In this document: in pieces, positions 26,330 through 35,408 of the stretch
Layout: each line of letters opens with the position of its first letter
How positions within the stretch are numbered: the first letter of the stretch is position 1
NCBI RefSeq assembly: GCF_002920895.1
Contig: NZ_PQVG01000005.1
Coordinates: 62,001-126,000, forward strand
From: Flavobacterium alvei
Lineage (GTDB): Bacteria; Bacteroidota; Bacteroidia; Flavobacteriales; Flavobacteriaceae
DNA: 64,000 nucleotides
Reading direction: 5' to 3'
Translations under genes and position numbers: made by a program
The notes under the pieces: generated by a model
What the model was told of the DNA's origin: nothing
Seen by the model: the letters and a program-made list of their open reading frames with translations, nothing else
The model's database searches: none

Positions 26330-26345
26330 TTCCATTTTTATCGTT

Positions 26346-29099
26346 CTATATTTTGCATTCAATTGTATATTTCCCTGATCCTAATTTCAAATTTTTAGTC
26401 AATTTTCCATTCACTTTTATTTCAGAATTTTTCGTCGAAACCGGCAATTTTACTGTTGCTGATGTATTCGCAGGAATCTCCACTTTCAGGATTAACTTTC
26501 CATCTTTCTTTTCCCAAGCCGAAGCAATAGTTCCGTAAATGGATTGGTACGTGGCTTTTACAAAAGTCATATCGCCCACGATTTCAGGCTGAATAAAGAA
26601 ATGCTTGAATCCCGGATTTTCTGCATCAGGCACAATTCCGGCTAAACTTTGATAGAACCATTCTTCGATTTGTCCCATCATAAAGTGATTCCACGAATTT
26701 CCTTTACGCGGATCCCATTGCTCGGTTAAGGTGGTCAAACCAAATTTAATCTGGAAACCATATCCCGGTGCATCATAATGATTGTTCATTTTGTACATCG
26801 TTTCGTTTTCGCCGTTTCGTGCCAATGCCTGAAACAAATAACGGTTTCCAACATCGCCAGTCGTCAATCGATCGCCTTTTGCTTTGATGTCGTTTAACAG
26901 ATTTTGCATCACCGCCGCTTTGTACTGCGGTTCCACGATGTCCATAAAAATCGGAACGGCGTTGCTAAACTGGCTGCTGGTTCCGTATTGTTTGGTTTCG
27001 GTATTGAAAAATTCCTTGTTGAAAGCCGTTTTTATATCCGAAGTCAAGGTTTCGTATTTCGCAATGTCTTCGGTTTTGTTCAATAATTTAGCGGCTTTTG
27101 CCACCAAACTGGCTCCATAAAAATAATGGGAAGTTGCCGAAAGTGCAATCGGACTGTTTTTCGAATATCCCGCTGCGTGTGTTCCGTAATCGTACCAATC
27201 GCCCAATCCGTGCGAAACGATATGATTGGTGGCTTTTGTACCTAAATAATCCACATACCTTTTCATTACGGGGTAATACTTTTCGATTAACGAAGCGTCG
27301 CCGTAATATTCGTAATACATCCAAGGCAGAATTACGCCTGTCACGCCCCATTCCGGAGAGTCGGTAAAGTCTCCTCCGAAAACTACATATTCGGGAACAA
27401 TCGTTGGAATCAAACCATTGTCACGTTGCGAATCCGAAATGTTTTGCATTGTGGCAGGAATGTAACTCTCCAGATTGTAATTGAACATCAAGCCTGGGCC
27501 GTTCAGATGGATTTCTTCTATCCAACCCAATTTTTCGCGCTGCGGACAATCGGTAAAAACACTCTGAAAATTACTTTTGATGGCGTTGTTTATCAACCAA
27601 TGCGTTTTGTTGAAAATATCATTCGAACATTCAAAAGTTCCTGCTTCTCCAGCCGAATTGTAAATAAAATTCGATTTCAAATCAACCAATGTCGGGAGAT
27701 TTTTATTCTTGACCTCTTTATAATTGATGTTCTCTATCTGAACATATTGAAAACCATAATAACTGAATTTCGGTTGCCATTCTTCAACTCCGTCACCTTT
27801 CAAAGTATAGTCGTAATAATAGGGTTTCCCTGTTTTTCCTTGCCCAACCGTTCCGTCTTCATTCAGGCTTTCACCCACCCAAACGCGAACGGTTTGTCCT
27901 TTTTTTCCTTTGACTTTTATGGTGGTAAATCCCGAAAGATTCTGTCCCATATTGAAAATATAGAAATTAGGTTTCAGTTTTTTTGCTTCCTTAACTTCAA
28001 ATTGTTTTTGCACGATAATTGGCGTTGTAGTCTGTGCTCTCAAAACACCTTTTGGCGCTTCCTGAACGACTACTTTTTTCCAATTGGCATCGTTGAATCC
28101 TTTTTCGTTCCAGCCTTTTTGTTCCAAATTGGCATTGTAATCTTCGCCACCAAAGATACTGTTGTAGGTAATTGGGCTTTTGCTGTATTTCCAACTTTCG
28201 TCTGATTTGATGATTTCCTCCGAACCGTCTTTATAAATCACTTTCATTTTGAAAAATAAAGTCGGCGGACCAAAACTCACATAGAATTTCGAATAGCGTT
28301 CGGCAAGCGTGTTGTACATTCCGTTGCCCAACAAAACTCCGATTACATTTTCACCTTTTTCAAGTTCATTAGCGGTTAATTCGTACGTATTGTAATTGAC
28401 GGTTTTGTCGTAATCTGTCCATAAAGGCGCAAACTCGCTGTTGCCGATTTTCTCGCCGTTAATAACCAACTCATAATGCCCCAAACCAGAAATATAGACT
28501 ACGGCTTCCTTAATTTCTTTGTTAACCGAAAATGGTTTGCGAAGCATGATACTTCTGCGGGACAACGAATCGGAAGCGTTGATTAATGAGGCTTTTTTCT
28601 CTTTGTTGAAAGTGGCCGTGTGGTAATTTCGGCCTTCCGGCAAATGACTGTCGGCTTTGGTAATGGCACCAATCCATATTGGATTCAAGTCGGATTCTGA
28701 AGGTGCTGTCCTGAAAAAGGCTGGCTTGCTCCAATGGGAAGCTTTGCTGTTTTGATTCCAAACTTTAACTTTCCAGAAGTATTTAGTTTCACTTTTTAAA
28801 GATTTTCCGTCATAAGATAGTTGCAGATTTTTATTGGAAACCACTTTTCCGCTATCCCAAACATCAGCTTCGTCATTGTGTAATTTTTTCTCGGAAGAAG
28901 CTACCATTATTTGATAAGCTGTTTGCAAGACATTAGACGTTCCCGAAACCAATTGCCAACTTAATCTTGGCTGGTTTTGACTAACGGCTAATGGATTTTC
29001 AGCCATTTCACATCTTAAATGGGCAACGGAAATCTGTCCATTAGAAATGAACGATATCAGAAGACAAAAAAGGATTACTATGTTTTTTAAAAACTTCAC
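26346..29099 (-). CDS. GH78 alpha-L-rhamnosidase (second copy)
   Basis: A secreted alpha-L-rhamnosidase of about 917 residues. I place the start at a GTG at 29099, giving (M)KFLKNIVILFCLLISFISNG as signal peptide. The ATG at 29138 is inside an intergenic inverted repeat and would add a spurious CxxC-like stretch. Domains are a fibronectin-like domain (LSWQLVSGTSNVLQTAYQIMVAS), the rhamnose-binding jelly roll (VYISGLGHYELVINGEKIGN), the helical barrel with FTDCPQREKLGWIEE (acid Glu about 521) and TTLTEQWDP (base Glu about 790), and a C-terminal beta domain. It differs from the other GH78 in the catalytic loops (REKLGW versus RNERQPW), so the two may attack different rhamnosyl linkages. Confidence 0.95.
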   Translation of the reverse strand: MKFLKNIVILFCLLISFISNGQISVAHLRCEMAENPLAVSQNQPRLSWQLVSGTSNVLQTAYQIMVASSEKKLHNDEADVWDSGKVVSNKNLQLSYDGKSLKSETKYFWKVKVWNQNSKASHWSKPAFFRTAPSESDLNPIWIGAITKADSHLPEGRNYHTATFNKEKKASLINASDSLSRRSIMLRKPFSVNKEIKEAVVYISGLGHYELVINGEKIGNSEFAPLWTDYDKTVNYNTYELTANELEKGENVIGVLLGNGMYNTLAERYSKFYVSFGPPTLFFKMKVIYKDGSEEIIKSDESWKYSKSPITYNSIFGGEDYNANLEQKGWNEKGFNDANWKKVVVQEAPKGVLRAQTTTPIIVQKQFEVKEAKKLKPNFYIFNMGQNLSGFTTIKVKGKKGQTVRVWVGESLNEDGTVGQGKTGKPYYYDYTLKGDGVEEWQPKFSYYGFQYVQIENINYKEVKNKNLPTLVDLKSNFIYNSAGEAGTFECSNDIFNKTHWLINNAIKSNFQSVFTDCPQREKLGWIEEIHLNGPGLMFNYNLESYIPATMQNISDSQRDNGLIPTIVPEYVVFGGDFTDSPEWGVTGVILPWMYYEYYGDASLIEKYYPVMKRYVDYLGTKATNHIVSHGLGDWYDYGTHAAGYSKNSPIALSATSHYFYGASLVAKAAKLLNKTEDIAKYETLTSDIKTAFNKEFFNTETKQYGTSSQFSNAVPIFMDIVEPQYKAAVMQNLLNDIKAKGDRLTTGDVGNRYLFQALARNGENETMYKMNNHYDAPGYGFQIKFGLTTLTEQWDPRKGNSWNHFMMGQIEEWFYQSLAGIVPDAENPGFKHFFIQPEIVGDMTFVKATYQSIYGTIASAWEKKDGKLILKVEIPANTSATVKLPVSTKNSEIKVNGKLTKNLKLGSGKYTIECKI

Positions 29100-29115
29100 G
29101 CTTTCTTTTTTTTTA

Positions 29116-29193
29116 CCACAAATTGCACAAATTTTCACAAATTATTCTTTTTATTTCAGCTAAAAGATTTGCGGGAATTTGTGCAATTTGTGG
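29116..29193. repeat. Perfect 18-bp inverted repeat between GH78 and propeller gene
   Basis: Arms CCACAAATTGCACAAATT at 29116-29133 and its exact reverse complement at 29176-29193 enclose a 42-nt loop. It occupies most of the 106-bp gap. The upstream arm, read in frame on the minus strand, creates an ICAICGKK-like peptide in front of the GH78 gene. Confidence 0.9.
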
Positions 29194-29205
29194 CGATATA
29201 TATTT

Positions 29206-31080
29206 TTATAACTTTTCCGTAATCAATGATTTAACATTAAATACTGCCTCCGGAATCAATTTTCCTGTATCTGGTAAATCAACAAAATCCGGTGTATCTG
29301 GTTCTGTATCGGCATTTGGTGTATAACGCTGATTGCCTGTACGGAACATTATTCTTGAAATACCATCAACGGGAGAATAGAATATTTTGTTCGTTTCCTT
29401 TCCATCATTCACTTTTACGGTGTAGGAACGGGAAGTAACGTCTAATTTTACGGTAACAGTGTACTCCTTTCCTGCCTCATATTTCGTGATTCCACCAAAA
29501 CGGGCACCATTTTTAGCTTTTAATTCTCCATCCGAATCGAACACCAATCGAATGGCGGGAAGTCCTTGTTTATTTTGAAATTCGATTTGTAACAAGCCGT
29601 GATTATTTTGCTCTGGCGTTACGATAAAAGTCGCTTCCATTTTTTGTGCAAACGGAATCACGCGTTCGGCACGGGAATAATCAAAAGCATCTTGGTCTCT
29701 CAAAGTTAGGCTTTTTTTGCCATCGGTTTTCTTTTCGATTTTGGCGGAAGCCCAAGCCAAATCGTAGGTATTCCATAATTTTAATTCTTCACCGTTTGGC
29801 AAATCATTAAACACATCGTTGGCATTTTCTTTCACTTCACTTGTCACCGGAACCGGAATCGAAGCCACCCAAATATCTTCCTTGTTCATACTGTAACTCA
29901 CCCAAAGTTTTCCGTCTGGCGGTGTTCCATCGGTTTCGGGAATCCCGCGAACGTATTGTGGGCCGGCTGATTTGTAATTTCCTCCGTAACGCATCGGAGA
30001 AATTTCACCGTGAACCAACAATAAATCTTTATAATTCAGTCCGTCGTCACTGGTTGAAATTGCCAATGGCCAACGGTATTCTGACGGATTATAAACCGTT
30101 GCATAACGATTATCGGAGGTTTTTTGACCCCAAATTTTGGCATTGCTGTTTACGAATCCTGGCGCCCTTGTCGGAATGTATTGCCAAGTTTTCCCTTCGT
30201 CTTTACTGATAGAGGTCAGGGCAAATTTCCATAAACCTACTACGTTTCCGTTTGGTAAATGGTAATAATTGAAGGCTTTGTATTGTTTTTTTAACGGAAT
30301 CAATTTATCATCACGATCGGCTTCTTCTACCCATTGTTGCATTAACAATGGTTTGGAAAGTAGCTCATCGCAGGCTTTGATAAACTTTTTGTCTTTGCTT
30401 TTGGTATAAAATGAAAAGGTTGTTGGCAACGGATTCCCATTTTTATTGTATCTGATAAAATAAATAGGGCCAAACGTTCCGTCTTTGTAAATTTCACGAA
30501 CCACGCGACCAATTCCTTTTCCGTCATTTGGGTCGTCTTTTTTGTCCATTGCGACTCCATAATAACCCAAAGCAAGCAATCTTTTATCGGACGTAACATA
30601 AAAACCCATTCGTTGGTGCATCACGGCATCGAGATTTTTGGCAACGCCTTCCACTCCCTCTTTTTTGAATCCGTCAGGAATGCGATAAATTGGGAAAAGC
30701 ACCGTCGGTTTTGTCCAAGTTACCCCATCTTTGGAAGTCATCAAAAAAGTTTGTCCCGGCGGAATGTGTTCGCCTGTTGGGTCACTCAAATAATGCAAAT
30801 AAAAGGTATTATTCCAATAGGCCATCATCGACTGGTGGTTGTAGGTCCAACCAAAACCATCGGCTTTTTCAGGATGTTCACGACTGGCTCGCATAATTTG
30901 CGTAGCGTGAACTCCAACTGCCGGACTCAATTGCCCGTGATGGTAATCGACATTGGAAAGTGTTTTACCTGTATATCGTATCGTGTCTTGTTGGGCTTGC
31001 GCCGAATTAACCGCGACACAGCTCAACAAAATGGTTGTTGCCGTTACGATATTGTTTTTTATGTTTTGAAATGCAATCAT
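29206..31080 (-). CDS. Sialidase/BNR-like beta-propeller protein with C-terminal beta-sandwich
   Basis: A secreted protein of about 624 residues. The start at 31080 gives the signal peptide MIAFQNIKNNIVTATTILLS; a longer frame to 31149 runs into repeat sequence. Residues about 40-420 form a propeller with aromatic, Asp-box-like repeats (SPAVGVHATQIMRASREHP, YNHQSMMAYWNNTFYLHYLS, MTSKDGVTWTKP, SISKDEGKTWQYIP, STSDDGLNYKDL, KLWVSYSMNKEDIWVASIP). Residues about 440-600 look like a concanavalin-type jelly roll (LLQIEFQNKQGLPAIRLVFDSDG). Related proteins in Bacteroidota pectin loci are annotated as exo-alpha-sialidase, but sialic acid is not expected here. It could be a hydrolase for another sugar, possibly a 2-keto sugar, or a polysaccharide lyase. 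No catalytic residues can be assigned safely. Confidence 0.7.
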   Translation of the reverse strand: MIAFQNIKNNIVTATTILLSCVAVNSAQAQQDTIRYTGKTLSNVDYHHGQLSPAVGVHATQIMRASREHPEKADGFGWTYNHQSMMAYWNNTFYLHYLSDPTGEHIPPGQTFLMTSKDGVTWTKPTVLFPIYRIPDGFKKEGVEGVAKNLDAVMHQRMGFYVTSDKRLLALGYYGVAMDKKDDPNDGKGIGRVVREIYKDGTFGPIYFIRYNKNGNPLPTTFSFYTKSKDKKFIKACDELLSKPLLMQQWVEEADRDDKLIPLKKQYKAFNYYHLPNGNVVGLWKFALTSISKDEGKTWQYIPTRAPGFVNSNAKIWGQKTSDNRYATVYNPSEYRWPLAISTSDDGLNYKDLLLVHGEISPMRYGGNYKSAGPQYVRGIPETDGTPPDGKLWVSYSMNKEDIWVASIPVPVTSEVKENANDVFNDLPNGEELKLWNTYDLAWASAKIEKKTDGKKSLTLRDQDAFDYSRAERVIPFAQKMEATFIVTPEQNNHGLLQIEFQNKQGLPAIRLVFDSDGELKAKNGARFGGITKYEAGKEYTVTVKLDVTSRSYTVKVNDGKETNKIFYSPVDGISRIMFRTGNQRYTPNADTEPDTPDFVDLPDTGKLIPEAVFNVKSLITEKL

Positions 31081-31095
31081 TGTTTTTATTTTTTT

Positions 31096-31254
31096 GCCAC
31101 AGATTTCACAGATTTTGCTTCGCCTGTTCGTCTTACAGACTCGAGTCACAGATTTTTTCTTGAATTTGCTTGTTTAATTTTTCACGCAGATTCAGCAGAT
31201 TTTCGCAGATTATCTTTTTTATTTTAATCCGTGTTAATCTTTAAAATCTGTGGC
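31096..31254. repeat. Intergenic dyad repeat, composite
   Basis: GCCACAGATTT at 31096-31106 and AAATCTGTGGC at 31244-31254 are perfect reverse complements closing a 183-bp gap. Inside are CACGCAGATTCAGCAGATTTTCGCAGATT-type pieces and the string CTTCGCCTGTTCG, which recurs at about 33800. It appears to be a mosaic of several repeat variants. No gene is seen. Confidence 0.8.
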
Positions 31255-31263
31255 ATTATATTT

Positions 31264-32187
31264 TTACTTCTTTTCAATTAATCCTTTTAAAACGGCTGAC
31301 GAAATTGTTGTTATGGTTCCGTGTTTGTGTCCTTCAGGAAGACTTATTTTGGATGAAACATCTTCGAAATGAACAAAATCGGAAGTGCTTAAGGCTTTAT
31401 AATTTTTTGACCCGTAATTGTCATAATACAATAACCAATTTTTACCGACTTTCACGACAGTTGGCCCTTCCGATAAATAAGCAGTCAAGGGTTCTGAAAT
31501 TTTTTCGAATGGTCCCAAAGGCGATTTTCCGAAAGCGACTTCTATGTTTCGCATCGGTCTGGTATTGTCTTTTAAAACCAAGACATAATCCTTTTTGCCT
31601 TTTTTGACAATCACGCAATCAATGACACTGAAACCGGGTTCATAATACAATTTCGTATCCGAGAAGGTTTTGAAATCCTTGGTCGTTACGTAATACATTC
31701 GATGATTGTTTTTCTCCTCTTCAACTCCTTTTGCAAATCGGAACGGAATTGTCGATGCCCAAATAACTATGTATTCTTTTTTGACATCGTCATAAAAAAT
31801 CTCGGGTGCCCAAACGTTTACCACATCCGGCTCGTTTTTCATCACGGGAATATATTGTTGTTCTGACCAATGAATCAAATCTTTGGAACTGGCATATCCA
31901 AAACCATTTCCGCCTTTCCAATCGGTTGTCCAAACCATATGATAGGTGCCGTCAGCGCCTTTGGTTATGGACGGATCACGCATAATTTTAGTTTCACCTG
32001 CGCCTATTTCTGGTTTTAGAAATGAACCCTCCAAACCTTTCCAATGATAGCCGTCTTCGCTGTATGCTAGATATAAACCTTCCGTAGCCGGTTCCCTGAA
32101 AGAAGTGAAAAGAAAAATTTCTTTCTTTTTCTGGGAATAGCTTAGAGCGCAAATGGCTATGCAAATGATTAAGAATATTTTTTTCAT
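31264..32187 (-). CDS. GH43-like five-bladed propeller glycosidase
   Basis: A 307-residue secreted protein (MKKIFLIICIAICALSYSQ) with the compact five-bladed propeller pattern of clan GH-F. The family's three acidic residues can be placed at MRDPSITKGADGTYHMVW (Asp about 70), VIDCVIVKKG (Asp about 190) and YLSEGPTVVKVGKNWLLYYD (Glu about 240). VVNVWAPEIFYDD and SLSTSDFVHFED-like segments are also typical. GH43 members release L-arabinofuranose, D-galactose or D-xylose, and alpha-L-arabinofuranosidase or exo-galactosidase on pectin side chains fits this locus. It lies 12 bp downstream of GH28, so the two form a pair. Confidence 0.85.
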   Translation of the reverse strand: MKKIFLIICIAICALSYSQKKKEIFLFTSFREPATEGLYLAYSEDGYHWKGLEGSFLKPEIGAGETKIMRDPSITKGADGTYHMVWTTDWKGGNGFGYASSKDLIHWSEQQYIPVMKNEPDVVNVWAPEIFYDDVKKEYIVIWASTIPFRFAKGVEEEKNNHRMYYVTTKDFKTFSDTKLYYEPGFSVIDCVIVKKGKKDYVLVLKDNTRPMRNIEVAFGKSPLGPFEKISEPLTAYLSEGPTVVKVGKNWLLYYDNYGSKNYKALSTSDFVHFEDVSSKISLPEGHKHGTITTISSAVLKGLIEKK

Positions 32188-32199
32188 ATGTGTGAATTG

Positions 32200-33774
32200 T
32201 TATTCTACAATTGCTTTTTTATCCAAGTCTTTTCCTTTTTTCACAACGGTACTTACGTTATTAAACACATTGTTTTTAAGGAAAATATTTTTCGTTTCTT
32301 TTCCGTCTGCTTCAAGAAATACATCTGTTGCATTGAATGGGAAATTATTGTTAATCATAATATTCGATGCGTTATCGATTTTGATAACCGGAATTCCTTT
32401 TATCGGTGTTGAAGAACCTGCGTTGTCCAAAATAAGGTTTTTGGCATCCGATATTTTAAACGAAGAACCTATGCTAGCATTTACTTTTACATCGTGAAAT
32501 TCAACGTCTGTTGCGGTAATTACCGTGAAGCCTTCTTTGGCATCCATATTAATGTTCGAAAAAGAAATGTTTTGAATTGGCATTTCAGAAATTCCGCGAA
32601 CGAATCCCGCTTTGTTTACATTTCCTCCCGTAACATTGCTAACGTGAATGTTTCTGAAAATTGGCGTGCGCTCTGTAACCGGCTCCACCGCATTGTCTTT
32701 GTCGTAGAACAAATCCAGGATAATGGCTTCTTCCTTGATGTTTTTCATCACGATATTATCCACGCGAATGTCTTCGACAACACCACCTCTACCACGTGCC
32801 GATTTGATGCGGATTCCTCTGTCTGTTCCATCAAAAACACAGTTCGAAATCGTGACTTTTTTGATTCCGCCCGACATTTCGCTTCCGATAACGACACCAC
32901 CGTGACCGCTTAACATCGTGCAATTGGTGATGGTAACATTTTCGGTTGCTTTCCCGTATTTGCGACCGTCTGCATCCCTGCCCGATTTAATGGTGATACA
33001 ATCGTCGCCCACGCTGATGTGACAATTCGAAATGTGAACGTTGGTACAAGATGAAGGGTTGATTCCGTCCGTGTTTGGAGAATGCGGATTATTAATCGTG
33101 ATACCCGTTACGGTTAGATTGTCGCAAAATTCAGGATTTATTGTCCAGAAAGGGGAGTTTTTGAACGTAACGCCTTCGATTAAAATATTTTTGCAATTGT
33201 AAGCCTGAAAAAAAGAAGGTCTGAAAAAATGTTTGTCAATCGTTCTTTTATAGTAAGGTTCATAGACAATTGCTTTGTTTTGCTCGGTCCACATTTTTTG
33301 GTATTTGGTTTCGGGAATTGGCCCTTTGGCAGTTTCGATTCGGTACACTTCATTCCACCACGCTTTTCCTTGTCCGTCGATGACACCTCTTCCTTTGATG
33401 GTGATGTTTTCGACATCTTTGGCATAAAATAATGGGGAGAAAGATTGCATCACGATTCCTTCATAACGCATTTCGACATACGGAAGGTAATCATCAAAAT
33501 TGTCCGAAAATTTCAAAAGCGCACCTGAATCCAAATAAATGGTGATGTTGCTTTTTAGTTTTAAAGCACCCGTTAAATATTCTCCGGCAGGGAAAAAAAT
33601 CGTTCCGCCACCGTTTACAGCCACTTTGTCAATGGCTTTTTGAATGGCTTCGGTGCATTTTATGCCTTTGTTGTTTCCACCTTCGTTCAGGATATTCAAC
33701 CAACCATCATTTGCGAAAGCGGTGTTCAATCCAGTTATGAAGAAAAGTATGATTATGATATTTTTGATTTTCAT
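32200..33774 (-). CDS. GH28 polygalacturonase-type hydrolase
   Basis: A 524-residue secreted parallel beta-helix enzyme (MKIKNIIIILFFITGLNTAFA) that hydrolyses alpha-1,4-galacturonan or related bonds. All GH28 signatures are visible: PNTDGINPSSC (Asp about 234), SVGDDCITIKSG (Asp pair about 256), SGHGGVVIGSEMSGG (His about 288) and RGIRIKSARGRGG (about 319). It ends with a long beta-helix tail and no extra domain. It may be an exo-polygalacturonase or a rhamnogalacturonase, which the motifs do not separate. It is 69 bp downstream of the GH140-like gene and 12 bp upstream of GH43. Confidence 0.96.
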   Translation of the reverse strand: MKIKNIIIILFFITGLNTAFANDGWLNILNEGGNNKGIKCTEAIQKAIDKVAVNGGGTIFFPAGEYLTGALKLKSNITIYLDSGALLKFSDNFDDYLPYVEMRYEGIVMQSFSPLFYAKDVENITIKGRGVIDGQGKAWWNEVYRIETAKGPIPETKYQKMWTEQNKAIVYEPYYKRTIDKHFFRPSFFQAYNCKNILIEGVTFKNSPFWTINPEFCDNLTVTGITINNPHSPNTDGINPSSCTNVHISNCHISVGDDCITIKSGRDADGRKYGKATENVTITNCTMLSGHGGVVIGSEMSGGIKKVTISNCVFDGTDRGIRIKSARGRGGVVEDIRVDNIVMKNIKEEAIILDLFYDKDNAVEPVTERTPIFRNIHVSNVTGGNVNKAGFVRGISEMPIQNISFSNINMDAKEGFTVITATDVEFHDVKVNASIGSSFKISDAKNLILDNAGSSTPIKGIPVIKIDNASNIMINNNFPFNATDVFLEADGKETKNIFLKNNVFNNVSTVVKKGKDLDKKAIVE

Positions 33775-33781
33775 AGTGTGT

Positions 33782-33842
33782 TTTTTGGCACGCAGATTAC
33801 TTCGCCTGTTCGCTTTTGCTCGGGTCCGCGGATTTTTGCAGA
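33782..33842. repeat. Intergenic '(c)gcagatt' repeat fragment
   Basis: The short gap between GH140-like and GH28 genes is filled by GGCACGCAGATTACTTCG, CCTGTTCG and GCGGATTTTTGCAGATTT pieces. They share CTTCGCCTGTTCG with the repeat at 31096-31254. It is a weaker dyad than its relatives. Confidence 0.7.
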
Positions 33843-33843
33843 T

Positions 33844-35241
33844 TTATTTGTTTGACGTTAGAATAAGCACCCAGTCGTTTCCGTCTTCTTTTTTGCCAGT
33901 AGGCTGAAATTCCTGAACTCCTTTATTAGCAACAATTCCGATTTTAGTTTTTTGTCCATTGCTTGGATTGTACCAAGTTGCCGTTACTTTATCTCCAGCG
34001 ATTTTACCCATATTTATGGCAATTTTTCGACCTGTATAAGTGTAAATCAAGGCATAATTCTTTCCTTTGGTGGCAACCAAATAGTCGTATTTTTCTCCTT
34101 GATTCGCAATCAATGATTGATCTGGAACTCTTTCGAAATATGGAAATTCTAACATTAATTTTTTAAGATAAACCATTTGTCCGGCTCCCGGCGCCTTGAT
34201 GGCATCGTACCAAAATACTTTGTTTCCGTAGGCTGGTTTGTCTCCTTTTCTGAACATCTGCATCACGGCATTATGACCGTACGTATAACCTGCAGCTCCA
34301 GCAAAAACAGACCAATAGCCATATCTTCTCACATCGCTTGCTTTCCATAATGGTTGCAAGGTATCGTGCAAACCGTGAGGAATTCCTTCGTAAGAGGGTT
34401 CTCCGTCAAGTGTTGGTTTGATAGGTTTTAAAGTCAAATCTCTTTGAACGAATTTGTAATTGTCTTCTTTAAAAGAACCCGGCAAGGTATCTTGATCATA
34501 TCTTCTGTGTCCTGATTGAAACATATTGAAATCCAACCAAGTCGCAGTATGATAATCATCCGAAGAATCTGTTCTCCCGAAAGGGTGGAAAGTCACCAAT
34601 TGATTTGGATTATTGGTTTTTAACGTACTTCCGATGCCATTCCAAATGTCTTTGAATTCGTTACCGTGCGTATCGCCACCATTCATCCAAATAACATTCG
34701 TTCTGTTTTTATAGCGATTCGCCAAAAACTGGGCATATTTTATAACTTGTTCTTTGCTGACTTTACTGTTTTTACTACTAATATTGGTCCCCCAAACCGG
34801 AACCATCCCAACGTAAATTCCGTTTTTCTGCGCCACGTCCAAAACATAATCTACGTGATCCCAATAATCGTATTCTGCTGCGTTATTGAAATTATTACCC
34901 GGAGTGGTTATCGGTTTCGAAATGTCTTCATTTACCAAAGCTGCGTCACCATACACATTCACCGCATTGATGTTATGCAAAACCATAATTTGAACCACGT
35001 TGAATCCTTTTGCTTTTCGATCTTGAAAATATTTATTTACACCTTCCCTGTCCAATTTTCCAAAAGTCAGCCAACCGGTATCACCCAACCAGAAAAAAGG
35101 TTTGCCGTCTTCGGTAACAAAATAATATTGGTTCTTGGAAACTTTGAGTTTTGGTAAATTTTTGGATTGCGAAAATCCGCTTTGTGCAGTAAACATAAAG
35201 CTTATGCAAAGAGCGTATAAATATTTAATTTTCAGATTCAT
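33844..35241 (-). CDS. GH140-like apiosidase-family enzyme (DUF4038)
   Basis: A 465-residue secreted protein (MNLKIKYLYALCISFMFTAQSGFS) matching the apiosidase-like/DUF4038 TIM barrel with a C-terminal collagen-binding-like domain. Diagnostic stretches are GKPFFWLGDTGWLTFGKL, KGFNVVQIMVLHNINAVN, NRTNVIWMNGGDTHGNEF (Asp about 189, candidate acid/base), KPTLDGEPSYEGIPHGLHD (Glu about 280, candidate nucleophile) and FAGAAGYTYGHNAVMQMF. GH140 members cleave the linkage between D-apiose and galacturonic acid in rhamnogalacturonan II. The C-terminal DWVLIL segment is also typical. Membership in the DUF4038 superfamily is strong; apiosidase activity is the best guess but not proven by motif. Confidence 0.85.
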   Translation of the reverse strand: MNLKIKYLYALCISFMFTAQSGFSQSKNLPKLKVSKNQYYFVTEDGKPFFWLGDTGWLTFGKLDREGVNKYFQDRKAKGFNVVQIMVLHNINAVNVYGDAALVNEDISKPITTPGNNFNNAAEYDYWDHVDYVLDVAQKNGIYVGMVPVWGTNISSKNSKVSKEQVIKYAQFLANRYKNRTNVIWMNGGDTHGNEFKDIWNGIGSTLKTNNPNQLVTFHPFGRTDSSDDYHTATWLDFNMFQSGHRRYDQDTLPGSFKEDNYKFVQRDLTLKPIKPTLDGEPSYEGIPHGLHDTLQPLWKASDVRRYGYWSVFAGAAGYTYGHNAVMQMFRKGDKPAYGNKVFWYDAIKAPGAGQMVYLKKLMLEFPYFERVPDQSLIANQGEKYDYLVATKGKNYALIYTYTGRKIAINMGKIAGDKVTATWYNPSNGQKTKIGIVANKGVQEFQPTGKKEDGNDWVLILTSNK

Positions 35242-35245
35242 TTTT

Positions 35246-35300
35246 TATCTTTTTTGGCCACGGATGGCACGGATTAAACGGATTTTACACCGAGATATTT
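35246..35300. repeat. Intergenic '(c)cacggatt' repeat fragment
   Basis: Just upstream of the GH140-like start codon, GGCCACGGATGGCACGGATT followed by AAACGGATTTTACACCGAG is a half-copy of the dyad repeat family. The pairing half is missing, perhaps because a REP-like element lies next to it. Confidence 0.65.
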
Positions 35301-35328
35301 ATTGTTTTTTACATTGATTCATTTATTA

Positions 35329-35391
35329 CCCACGGTTGAAACCGTGGGCTATAAAGATAACACAACCATAACCAACGGTTTCAACCGTTGG
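35329..35391. repeat. REP-like pair of short palindromes
   Basis: CCCACGGTT-GA-AACCGTGGG (35329-35348) and CCAACGGTT-TC-AACCGTTGG (35372-35391) are two perfect 9-bp-stem hairpins 23 nt apart, with loops that are reverse complements of each other. Each is linked to a GCTATAA string. This is the layout of bacterial interspersed mosaic (REP) elements. It lies in the 167-bp gap after the DUF4955-type gene. Confidence 0.85.
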
Positions 35392-35408
35392 AAACACGGC
35401 TATAATGA

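Noticed and set aside
27426-28205. 259-codon open frame on the plus strand
   Set aside because: It lies wholly antisense to the second GH78 gene, whose frame is continuous with all expected motifs; it is a codon-bias shadow, like the other plus-strand frames in the window.
29099-29138. CxxC (ICAICGKK) motif considered as a zinc ribbon on GH78
   Set aside because: The same peptide appears before unrelated genes because a DNA repeat is read in frame; a start after it gives a proper signal peptide.
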